DNA of 5,147 nt from Patescibacteria group bacterium (GTDB lineage Bacteria; Patescibacteriota; Gracilibacteria; UM-FILTER-43-11), in contig JAJDCF010000072.1 in assembly GCA_029260955.1 (NCBI GenBank), positions 1 through 5,147 of the forward strand, written 5' to 3'. The notes beneath the pieces are model-generated. The model did no database searches. It saw only the letters and a list, made by a program, of their open reading frames with translations, and had not been told where the DNA came from. Position numbers and translations under genes: made by a program. Shown in pieces: positions 1 to 5,147 of the stretch (position 1 is its first letter; every line of letters starts with the position of its first letter).

Positions 1-2123
1 TTCTTATTCCTCGAGCCTCGGTTGGCCTCAATTGCAAAGCGATGAGCTTCATCTCGGAGTCTTTGAAGTAAGTAGCTGGCCTCCGAATTACTTGGCAGAT
101 CGATAGGATCAGATTTACCGGGTAAATAAACTTCCTCAAGCTTCTTTGCCAGGCTGATCATAGGAATATTCAGGCCTTTATTAAATAAAACATCATGCGC
201 AGCTCCCAACTGGCCTTTTCCTCCGTCAATTACAATAAGATCAGGAGTTGAATTGAAAGAGAGGTCCTTTTTCTTTTTTTGATAGGCCAAAAATAGCGGC
301 ACGGCTTTATCACCTGTCACCTTCGTAATTTTTTTAAAGAGTGCCTTCATTTCAGCAGGTGGCTCTTTTAGGGTTTCAAAGCCAAACTTCAAATAATACT
401 CCTCTAAGTGCGGGTGACAGAGCATGTACAAGCGCTTCGCCTTGGATTTTTCGATGACAGCTTTAAGCAGATGATAACCCAGCTTCTTACCACGCTGACC
501 TTTATCTACCCATAAGCCCCCAATGGTAAAAATTTTCTCAGAAAGCTGATATCCACGACAGAATCCAACAATCTTTTTCTTTTGCTCAATCACGTAGTAC
601 TGCTTGATATCAAAATCGAAGTCCTTCACCTCTGGATACTGCTTAATCACATAATCATCTTCCTTTTTCTTAGCCTTACGGATTTTATAGCCATCAGCGA
701 GCTTTGCAGGCAGGTAATTCAGGCGGCGATTCATGACCTCGGTCAGACTTTTGTAGTCATCATTTAAAAAAGCAGTACTTCGCAGTCGGAACTGACGGTA
801 ATCAGCCTTAACTGCCTCACCTTTCTTAAACACAACCATGCTTCCGATGGTTTCGGTGCCACCCAAATGACTGATGTCATAACATTCAATTCGCTTTGGC
901 GGTTTTTCGAGCTTTAATGCCTTCGCCAGATCTTCCAAGGCTCGCTCCCCCTTCGCATCGGCCATCCAACGAACACGGGATTGCTGGGCAAAACTTCGGG
1001 CATTCTTCTCGGCCAGTTCAATAAGTTTGTCTTTGTGACCCGCCTTAGGTGCAATAAGCTTAACTTTGTGATCAGTCTGACCCGAAATATAGTCTGTCAT
1101 AACCTTCTTTTGCTCAACTTCAATCGAAATAATCACTTCTTTCGGAATATCAGCCGCCCTGGAATAATAATCGGTCAAAAAGGATTCCATAACCTCAGCT
1201 GGCGACTCCCCTCCCTCGGATATAAACTTTTCCTGAACGATCAGGCGTCCGCCACGAATTTGGAATAGAACAAAATAATTCTTCCCCAAATCCTCAACGT
1301 AAGCCACCACATCCCGATCAGTCAGCAGCGTATCAGTAATAATCTGCTTCTGATGAGACCGCTGAATGGCTGTAATCTGGTCGCGCAAGGCCGCAGCCCT
1401 CTCAAACATTTTACCGGCAGCAAAATCATGCATCTGTTTTTTTAGTGATTCAATGGCAGGCTTAAAGTCACCCGACAAAAAACGTAAGGCTGCCAGGATC
1501 TGCTCGCCATATTCCTCGGGCGTAACCATTCCAACACAAGGGCCGGTACAACGCTTTATATGGTAATCCAAACAAGGACGCTTGGATGTAACACCACCAA
1601 TCTTAACAGCTACCTTCGCATCATCCATGGGCGCGCCCTTGGGATCAAGGGTGATTTTGCGCTGACTACAAAGTTTAAATACCCGCTTTACCGATTCCAT
1701 TATTCTCAGTACGTCTGTTCCATTGGTTTTTGGGCCAAAATACTTTGCACCGTCCTTTTCGATCTTCCGAACGGTGATGACTTCCGGATAATCATTCTGG
1801 ACAGTCACCTTGATATACTGAAATGTCTTACCATCCTTAAAAAGGATGTTGTATTTGGGCTGGAGTTCCTTGATTAGATTATCCTCCAGAATCAGAGCCT
1901 CCACCTCGGAATTAGTCTCAAGCCATTCAACAGACTCAGCGCCCTCAAGCATCGATCTTGTTTTAATGGCATGCTTGGCCGATGGTCGAACATAGGATTG
2001 TAGGCGTTTTCTCAGGTTCTTGGCCTTGCCAACATAAAGAACCACACCCTTTTCATTCAGGAACTTATAGATACCGGGACCCTGGGGCGACTTGGCAACC
2101 AATTTGGAAAGTTTTGGATTCAT
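1..2123 (-). CDS. uvrC: UvrC, excinuclease ABC subunit C, with inserted GNAT domain (3' end beyond window)
   Basis: UvrC makes both cuts around a DNA lesion in nucleotide excision repair after UvrB loads. In the 707 residues present, the N-terminal GIY-YIG nuclease (about 13-92) shows GIY at 17-19, YVGKAKNLRKR at 30-40 and PKYN ending at N92. An iron-sulfur type cysteine set follows (C152, C184, C192, C196). A UVR helix pair for UvrB contact lies at about 228-263. The C-terminal RNase H-like nuclease has YDISH (D416), NDDY (D455/D456), IDGGKGQL (D633) and RDEAHRFA (H694), matching E. coli D399, D438, D466 and H538. Residues about 478-626 are an extra GNAT-containing segment, so the protein is already longer than a usual UvrC (about 600) with the helix-hairpin-helix tail still off the edge. 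The ATG at 2123 is the only start: no ATG, GTG or TTG lies between it and an in-frame TAA upstream. There is no Shine-Dalgarno motif. It is transcribed divergently from the next gene. Confidence 0.97.
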   Translation of the reverse strand, partial: MNPKLSKLVAKSPQGPGIYKFLNEKGVVLYVGKAKNLRKRLQSYVRPSAKHAIKTRSMLEGAESVEWLETNSEVEALILEDNLIKELQPKYNILFKDGKTFQYIKVTVQNDYPEVITVRKIEKDGAKYFGPKTNGTDVLRIMESVKRVFKLCSQRKITLDPKGAPMDDAKVAVKIGGVTSKRPCLDYHIKRCTGPCVGMVTPEEYGEQILAALRFLSGDFKPAIESLKKQMHDFAAGKMFERAAALRDQITAIQRSHQKQIITDTLLTDRDVVAYVEDLGKNYFVLFQIRGGRLIVQEKFISEGGESPAEVMESFLTDYYSRAADIPKEVIISIEVEQKKVMTDYISGQTDHKVKLIAPKAGHKDKLIELAEKNARSFAQQSRVRWMADAKGERALEDLAKALKLEKPPKRIECYDISHLGGTETIGSMVVFKKGEAVKADYRQFRLRSTAFLNDDYKSLTEVMNRRLNYLPAKLADGYKIRKAKKKEDDYVIKQYPEVKDFDFDIKQYYVIEQKKKIVGFCRGYQLSEKIFTIGGLWVDKGQRGKKLGYHLLKAVIEKSKAKRLYMLCHPHLEEYYLKFGFETLKEPPAEMKALFKKITKVTGDKAVPLFLAYQKKKKDLSFNSTPDLIVIDGGKGQLGAAHDVLFNKGLNIPMISLAKKLEEVYLPGKSDPIDLPSNSEASYLLQRLRDEAHRFAIEANRGSRNK
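246..692 (-). other. GNAT acetyltransferase-like domain inserted in UvrC
   Basis: UvrC residues about 478-626 have no counterpart in ordinary UvrC. The core, about 488-590, reads as a compact GNAT fold. The strand pair around YYVIEQ (509-514) and IVGFCRGYQL (518-527) is followed by the acetyl-CoA loop QRGKKLG (543-549) and its helix, then a strand at RLYMLC (564-569), and the typical final motif EYYLKFGFE (575-583). Lysine-rich stretches at 480-487 and 615-620 look like linkers. The usual N-terminal GNAT helices seem short or absent, and the glycine often found in the middle of the loop is K547. Acetyl-CoA binding is therefore plausible but unproven; the domain could be structural. Confidence 0.85.
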
Positions 2124-2215
2124 GAACTGAGTATAAATCAGATAGAACCAAAACGGAACCTTACTATTGACAGATTAGCATAAATAGGCCACTATACCCT
2201 TATAACTCACTATGA

Positions 2216-2249
2216 CCCCCCACTAAACATGGGCGGGCTCAGATTGAGC
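2216..2249. other. Two adjacent hairpin-forming dyads
   Basis: CCCCCC (2216-2221) can pair with GGGCGGG (2231-2237) across a 9-base loop with one bulged base. Directly after it, GCTCA-GAT-TGAGC (2237-2249) is a perfect 5-bp stem with a 3-base loop. They share G2237, so they may compete. Neither is followed by a T run, and both lie upstream of both genes, so terminator function is unlikely. A protein-binding site or a leader structure is possible. Confidence 0.35.
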
Positions 2250-2260
2250 TTGATCCTTAA

Positions 2261-2272
2261 CTACTTGCGTTA
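2261..2272 (+). repeat. Left copy of a 12-bp inverted repeat bracketing the exported-protein gene
   Basis: CTACTTGCGTTA here is the exact reverse complement of TAACGCAAGTAG at 3381-3392, which starts immediately after the stop codon of the intervening gene. The left copy runs into GTTAAC (2269-2274); a second GTTAAC lies at 3454-3459. Flanking bases do not show an obvious target-site duplication. Confidence 0.6.
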
Positions 2273-2306
2273 ACTTAACAACCAGAACAGGAAAGAGAGA
2301 AAGTAA

Positions 2307-3380
2307 ATGAAAACACTACGCCTCGCGGCTTTCGCGATGCTCACGATCAGCTGTGCCGCAACGGCACCAATCAGTCAACCTCAAGCAGCAACGACGCACA
2401 TTCAGGCAACCTGCCCACCAGCAGCCGAGCCTGTCGTCGCCAGCAGCACCGACACATTCACCGTGTCGCCCATTTGCCCCGGACAAGTAGCCCACCCCGC
2501 TAATGACTACTGTGTCACATCAAAAACCGAAAACAGTGCAGCTTGCAAGCACGGCTCAACCGTGCAAGTGAAGCTCCACAGCTTCGGAACAGAGATCACA
2601 ACCGGAATAGCGACTGATGAGCTCACGATGCTAGGCTACCGCCCGGCGACCCATGCAGAGCTGGAAGGCCTCATGGCGAAATACCCAGGAAAGCGGAAAG
2701 CCTGGACAGTGGCACTCGGTAGCATTTACAGCGCGAGCGACTGCAGCGCCAATGCTACAGAAGCCGAATACGTCCCGGTCGCGGGTCGCGAGAAAAAAGT
2801 AAGCCTGTGGTTTGCAGACTGGACTTGGAGCAACGACACTGAGTTCGCAGTGGTGAAGGATCCAAATGCGGGCTTTACACCAAGCGGAACCATCCGCAAA
2901 CTCGACGCTACCTACAAAGCCAAACTCACTTGTGACCTCAAGGAAGCCATCAAGAAGGCGAAACAGCCTGATTTCATGCTAGAGTTATTCGGCTACAAAT
3001 TGCCACCCATCCGGTGCAAGGAAGGCGAGGAGGTCGAGATTCATCTGTTCCGCATCACGAAGGGGAGGATGACCAGTAACCTTGTCCATCACTATCTGCA
3101 ATCGTTGGGATATAGACTGGCCAACTGGGCCGAGGCTCTGGCACTTCTGAGAAAGAAGAATAAGATCCACAGGCAAGCCCCGATCGCAGCACTCGGGTCC
3201 CCGTGGAAACTCTTCCCCCACGAACCCAATCAGAGCTTGGGAAACAAGAACTTTCTACACCTACCAACTGCGTCAGATGAGCTATACGAAATAGGCTCTT
3301 ACTACGTAGAGCTGACGAAACTCAGCGATACCTGGAGGGAAGGCTGGACGTTCGCAGCCGTCCGAGCTCCTCTCGAGTAA
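2307..3380 (+). CDS. Exported protein of two tandem copies of one domain, function unknown
   Basis: I do not recognise a named family. The 357-residue product begins with a signal-peptide-like segment (K2, R5, hydrophobic 6-15). C16 follows LTIS, a poor lipobox, and AxA-type cleavage sites lie near 18-28, so it is probably secreted or membrane-anchored outside the cytoplasm. A low-complexity Ala/Pro/Thr stretch (about 17-55) leads to two related units. Unit A is about 80-186 and unit B about 237-355. Each runs C-K-x-G-x-x-V-x-[V/I]-x-L, then LGYR, ALGS, and finally W-x5-F-A-x-V-[K/R]-x-P. The eight cysteines include one opening each unit, so disulfides are possible. The ATG is preceded directly by an in-frame TAA, fixing the longest start; a purine run (about 2288-2303) is the only ribosome-site-like feature. 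By hand count of 2341-3360 it is about 55% GC, against about 42-43% in sampled lines of the flanking genes. It faces the next gene tail to tail. The unit resembles unnamed CPR proteins I recall only vaguely. Confidence 0.85.
   Translation: MKTLRLAAFAMLTISCAATAPISQPQAATTHIQATCPPAAEPVVASSTDTFTVSPICPGQVAHPANDYCVTSKTENSAACKHGSTVQVKLHSFGTEITTGIATDELTMLGYRPATHAELEGLMAKYPGKRKAWTVALGSIYSASDCSANATEAEYVPVAGREKKVSLWFADWTWSNDTEFAVVKDPNAGFTPSGTIRKLDATYKAKLTCDLKEAIKKAKQPDFMLELFGYKLPPIRCKEGEEVEIHLFRITKGRMTSNLVHHYLQSLGYRLANWAEALALLRKKNKIHRQAPIAALGSPWKLFPHEPNQSLGNKNFLHLPTASDELYEIGSYYVELTKLSDTWREGWTFAAVRAPLE
2544..2864 (+). repeat. Unit A of the protein-level duplication
   Basis: Residues about 80-186. Landmarks are C80-K-H-G, VQVKL (86-90), LGYR (109-112), ALGS (136-139), W174, and FAVVKDP (180-186). 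The similarity to unit B is at protein level; the DNA is too diverged to be a recent copy. Confidence 0.7.
3015..3371 (+). repeat. Unit B of the protein-level duplication
   Basis: Residues about 237-355. Landmarks are C237-K-E-G, VEIHL (243-247), LGYR (267-270), ALGS (295-298), W343, and FAAVRAP (349-355). Their order and approximate spacing match unit A. Unit B ends two residues before the protein's C-terminus, so the duplication makes up nearly the whole mature protein after the linker. Confidence 0.7.
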
Positions 3381-3392
3381 TAACGCAAGTAG
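3381..3392 (-). repeat. Right copy of the 12-bp inverted repeat
   Basis: TAACGCAAGTAG begins one base after the stop codon TAA of the exported-protein gene and is the perfect reverse complement of 2261-2272. It is also the 5' end of the longer imperfect hairpin described at 3381-3457. Confidence 0.6.
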
Positions 3393-3457
3393 AAAACCCT
3401 TGAGCTATTTGGCATCATGTTCCCCCTCGGGAGCTGACGCCTTTGTGTCTCGGGTTA
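3381..3457 (+). other. Imperfect long hairpin, attC-like recombination-site candidate
   Basis: The first 26 bases (3381-3406) and the last 26 (3432-3457) align as inverted arms with no gap: 16 Watson-Crick pairs plus one wobble, around a 25-base centre. The outer ends are TAAC and GTTA, the inner ends AGCT and AGCT. This layout, downstream of a gene and ending in GTTA, recalls integron attC sites. However, the boxes (TAATAAC and GTTAACC) do not fully fit the consensus RYYYAAC and GTTRRRY, and no integrase is in the window. It could instead be a chance fold or part of another repeat. Confidence 0.3.
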
Positions 3458-3462
3458 ACCAA

Positions 3463-3488
3463 GCCGTCCGTGTGAACTCACGGGCGGC
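3463..3488 (+). terminator. Strong 10-bp stem-loop in the convergent intergenic region
   Basis: GCCGTCCGTG (3463-3472) pairs fully with CACGGGCGGC (3479-3488) in plus-strand RNA, including one U-G wobble, around a TGAACT loop. In minus-strand RNA the same position becomes a C-A mismatch, so the structure is better for the plus-strand gene, whose stop lies 83 bases upstream. The following bases (AATTCGATTT) are only mildly T-rich, so it is not a textbook intrinsic terminator. Its position between two convergent genes suits transcription end or mRNA 3'-end protection. It may also belong to the mobile-like segment next to it. Confidence 0.45.
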
Positions 3489-3530
3489 AATTCGATTTAC
3501 GCACAAATTAGCAGCAAAGCGGAAGCTAAG

Positions 3531-4487
3531 TCACTTAACCTTAATTGGCGTACCTCTTAAGACCTTAAGAATCCTCCCACGAAACCTCGCGCCTTTAGTA
3601 CGATTATTTGGAATCCATTCAACAGTTGGTATTCCTTTATAATTATGAGCAATAGCCACATAGCGTCCCGCAACCACCGGCACACCATCAAGTATTATAA
3701 ATTGTTCTTCGTTAAGGGGTTCATCTTCTACAGCAGACTGTAGAGTCAGGTGAGCGGCAAGCTCTGGTGTCATACCACGTTCACCCATAAGGCGAGCTCT
3801 ATTCCTTCGTTTTATACGATCAGCAGGATGTAACTTTAAGAAATCGGGGCTATTAATATCGCTTTCAACATTAGGAGCTGCCTCAACAATAAAAGGCTGC
3901 CAGCTATCATCTGAGGAGAACTCTAAATCGTTCGAATCCATAAATTCAACGACGGGTGATACCTTGGGGCCATCTTGCATGGTAATTGTGTCTGTAACTG
4001 TAAGGCTACTCTGAATACCTCTAGTATAATGAGTCATAGTTGAGGAAAAAAAATCCTCACAGAATTTATTTGGATACTCCACTTGAACCTCACCATATTC
4101 AGCAGAAACAGCTGCAGCAAGGTCAGCAAGGTCTTGACGTGAATGAGTCACAATTAAACTAGACTCATGATATCCCCCAACATGTTTAAGCCCCTCAGGT
4201 CTAATGGCCGTAGCAACCTTCTCAACCGGTGGAAATTCTGCATCTGCTGCATCGGTTTCCGCATCTCTACGTCTAGAAAACTCAAGCTTAGTATCAATAA
4301 CATGGCTCAGGTCATACATACCCAAAAAACGCCCACTTACCAGGTGGCGAAGACGTCCGCGCATAGCATGGCGAAGACTACCTTCATCTGACAAGGCTTG
4401 AACGCTCGATGCCTCGGCATCAGGAATGCCAGCTTGAGATTCTTTTGGTGTTGGTATTGCGAGGGCTTCGTTAAATCTGGGAGACAT
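3531..4487 (-). CDS. Hypothetical soluble protein, 318 residues, family not recognised
   Basis: No known domain, signal peptide or membrane segment is visible. The N-terminal 60 residues include an imperfect tandem 8-residue repeat, SLRHAMRG then RLRHLVSG (37-52), reflected in DNA by two TGGCGAAGAC copies 24 bases apart. The middle (about 60-215) is acidic and serine/threonine-rich. The C-terminal portion (about 225-318) becomes basic (RIKRRNRARLMGERG, 225-239), then strand-rich with several Gly-Val turns, and ends in a lysine- and arginine-rich tail. A compact C-terminal domain with a basic, possibly nucleic-acid-contacting surface is conceivable but is only inference. The start at 4487 gives the longest frame; the bases before it (CCTCC) are not a Shine-Dalgarno motif. 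It stops at TGA. It is convergent with the exported-protein gene and divergent from dus. GC is about 43% in sampled lines, like uvrC, so it seems native in composition. Length and open frame make it a probable real gene. Confidence 0.75.
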   Translation of the reverse strand: MSPRFNEALAIPTPKESQAGIPDAEASSVQALSDEGSLRHAMRGRLRHLVSGRFLGMYDLSHVIDTKLEFSRRRDAETDAADAEFPPVEKVATAIRPEGLKHVGGYHESSLIVTHSRQDLADLAAAVSAEYGEVQVEYPNKFCEDFFSSTMTHYTRGIQSSLTVTDTITMQDGPKVSPVVEFMDSNDLEFSSDDSWQPFIVEAAPNVESDINSPDFLKLHPADRIKRRNRARLMGERGMTPELAAHLTLQSAVEDEPLNEEQFIILDGVPVVAGRYVAIAHNYKGIPTVEWIPNNRTKGARFRGRILKVLRGTPIKVK

Positions 4488-4513
4488 GGAGGAATATTTT
4501 TGTTATTAAATGA

Positions 4514-4543
4514 ATTGTCACATAAAACGCCTAGTCATGTCAA
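4514..4543 (-). promoter_or_regulatory. Candidate promoter for the 318-residue protein gene
   Basis: On the minus strand a perfect TTGACA (4538-4543) is followed after 18 bases by GACAAT (4514-4519, 4 of 6 to TATAAT), which has TG one base upstream as in extended -10 sites. Transcription would start near 4507, about 20 bases before the ATG. A better -10 match, TTTAAT (4505-4510), lacks a matching -35. Confidence 0.4.
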
Positions 4544-4550
4544 ATTAAGC

Positions 4551-4580
4551 TTGTGAAATACCGCATCCCTCTGCTAAAAT
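4551..4580 (+). promoter_or_regulatory. Candidate extended -10 promoter for dus
   Basis: TTGTGA (4551-4556, 4 of 6 to the -35 consensus) and TAAAAT (4575-4580, 5 of 6 to the -10 consensus) are 18 bases apart. TG at 4572-4573 makes an extended -10 (TGCTAAAAT). The predicted start near 4587 leaves a leader of about 20 bases before the dus ATG. It sits back to back with the minus-strand promoter in the 119-base divergent region. Confidence 0.55.
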
Positions 4581-4606
4581 AGCTCAGCTCATGTTATCGC
4601 AAAAAA

Positions 4607-5147
4607 ATGACTAGCCTTAAAGGATTCTGGAGTGATCTAAAATCCCCCATCATCGGCCTTGCACCAATGGACGGCGTTACCGACGCTCCCTACCGTCATA
4701 TGATATGCAAGTATTCTAAACCAAGTTTGGTGATGACCGAATTTTGTAATGTGGAAGGTCTGGCGCGCGGCGCGGTCAGCATGTTAAAAGAATTCCTGTA
4801 TAGCGAAATGGAACGGCCAATAGTCGCTCAAATTTACGGTGTAGAACTGGATAGCTTCTATAAAGTTGCTCTTATGTGCTGCTACCTGGATTTTGATGGA
4901 ATCGACATAAATATGGGCTGCCCAGCCAAAAAAGTAGCCCGTCGTGGTTCAGGCGCAGGCATGATTCAAATACCAGACCACGCTCGCAAAGTGATTCAGT
5001 CAGTCAAAAAAGCCTGCCAGGATTGGTCCAACGGAATCACGCTCGAAGAAGCTGAAATCAGACCAAAAATCATCACTGCTCTTCAAAAAATCAGACAAAA
5101 TGAGCCAAAACGCCGACTTTTACCAGTATCAGTTAAAACCCGAATAG
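4607..5147 (+). CDS. dus: tRNA-dihydrouridine synthase (Dus family), 3' end beyond window
   Basis: Dus enzymes use FMN and NADPH to reduce uridines in the D-loop and elsewhere in tRNA, in the cytoplasm. The 180 codons present show the TIM-barrel FMN entry LAPMDGVTDAPYR (18-30), TEF (44-46), AQIYG (74-78), and DGIDINMGCPAKKV (97-110). The last contains the catalytic cysteine C105. RRGSGAGM (112-119) and VSVKTRI (174-180) follow; K177 is the conserved lysine near the flavin. The set is closest to the DusB-type bacterial branch, but I cannot name the subfamily. About 30 residues (roughly 138-171, including GITLEEAEI) are extra relative to E. coli DusB, a feature I associate with CPR homologues. 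The ATG at 4607 is chosen because the barrel's first strand begins about 15 residues in and the earlier ATG (4591) is in another frame with a quick stop. No Shine-Dalgarno motif is present; the bases before the ATG are an A run. Confidence 0.95.
   Translation, partial: MTSLKGFWSDLKSPIIGLAPMDGVTDAPYRHMICKYSKPSLVMTEFCNVEGLARGAVSMLKEFLYSEMERPIVAQIYGVELDSFYKVALMCCYLDFDGIDINMGCPAKKVARRGSGAGMIQIPDHARKVIQSVKKACQDWSNGITLEEAEIRPKIITALQKIRQNEPKRRLLPVSVKTRI

Larger units (their letters stand above)
2124..2306. promoter_or_regulatory. Divergent intergenic region between uvrC and the exported-protein gene
   Basis: No gene fits in this 183-base stretch. On the minus strand, TATACT at 2130-2135 ends six bases before the uvrC ATG. 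If it is the -10 box, the uvrC message would be leaderless or nearly so, but no good -35 box accompanies it. On the plus strand, TTGACA at 2167-2172 is a perfect -35, but the best -10 downstream (TATACC at 2193-2198) has a 20-base spacer, which is poor. Both promoter assignments are weak. The region also holds two small hairpins and the left copy of a 12-bp inverted repeat. Confidence 0.4.

Noticed and set aside
582..1877. Several plus-strand frames of 61-105 residues across uvrC
   Set aside because: They are antisense to clearly conserved UvrC coding sequence and resemble no protein.
2985..3267. Minus-strand frames of 70-78 residues inside the exported-protein gene
   Set aside because: They lie wholly within a well-supported plus-strand gene with clear protein-level repeats and show no recognisable motifs.
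3408..3533. Reading TGA at 3531-3533 as a sense codon to extend the 318-residue protein by 41 residues
   Set aside because: No in-frame TGA occurs in the 707 uvrC or 180 dus codons and tryptophan is TGG throughout, so there is no sign of TGA recoding.
3453..3540. GGTTAA (3453-3458) and TTAACC (3535-3540) as the ends of a second recombination-type site
   Set aside because: Only 6 bp match, the sequence between does not fold into matching arms beyond the separate 3463-3488 stem, and the right end overlaps the coding end of the 318-residue protein.
3400..3642. An 80-residue plus-strand frame
   Set aside because: It starts at TTG without a ribosome site and overlaps the C-terminal coding part of the minus-strand 318-residue gene for over 100 bases. 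The frame is better explained as a shadow plus a structured intergenic element.
4488..4492. GGAGG next to the start of the minus-strand gene
   Set aside because: It reads GGAGG only on the plus strand, where no gene follows. On the gene's own strand it is CCTCC, which cannot pair with the 16S rRNA tail.
4591..4614. A 7-codon open frame (MLSQKND) overlapping the dus start, a few bases after the predicted transcription start
   Set aside because: It has no ribosome site, is very short, and an ATG this near the dus start can arise by chance. Nothing in its residues suggests an attenuator.

Overview
The window holds four protein-coding genes: uvrC (minus strand, C-terminal end cut by the left edge), a signal-peptide-bearing protein built of two copies of one unit (plus), an unrecognised soluble protein (minus), and a tRNA-dihydrouridine synthase gene (plus, cut by the right edge). 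No tRNA, rRNA, CRISPR array, transposase or integrase gene is visible.

Likely source: a member of the Candidate Phyla Radiation (Patescibacteria). The main support is the Dus protein, whose GISLEEA-like insertion before the VKTRIG segment I associate from memory with CPR sequences. UvrC also carries lineage-type insertions. TGA is never used as a sense codon in the 707 uvrC codons or 180 dus codons seen, which argues against the Absconditabacteria/Gracilibacteria code. None of the four genes has a convincing Shine-Dalgarno motif. The phylum assignment is an inference and I would not go finer.

Layout: 1-2123 uvrC. 2124-2306 is a divergent intergenic region with hairpins and a 12-bp sequence that returns inverted after the next gene. 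2307-3380 is the duplicated exported protein, at about 55% GC by hand count against about 42-43% in sampled lines of the neighbours. 3381-3530 is a structured convergent intergenic region, with an imperfect long hairpin and a strong 10-bp stem. 3531-4487 is the unknown 318-residue protein. 4488-4606 is a divergent promoter region. 4607-5147 is dus.

Two things stand out. First, UvrC is split in its RNase H-like nuclease half by about 150 residues containing a GNAT acetyltransferase-type core, between catalytic aspartates that lie 28 residues apart in E. coli UvrC. Second, the GC-rich exported-protein gene is bracketed by a perfect 12-bp inverted repeat and by GTTAAC cores, and is followed by an attC-like foldable segment. 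This looks like a gene cassette or small mobile unit set into housekeeping DNA (uvrC on one side, dus on the other). The genes do not form one operon; their orientations alternate.
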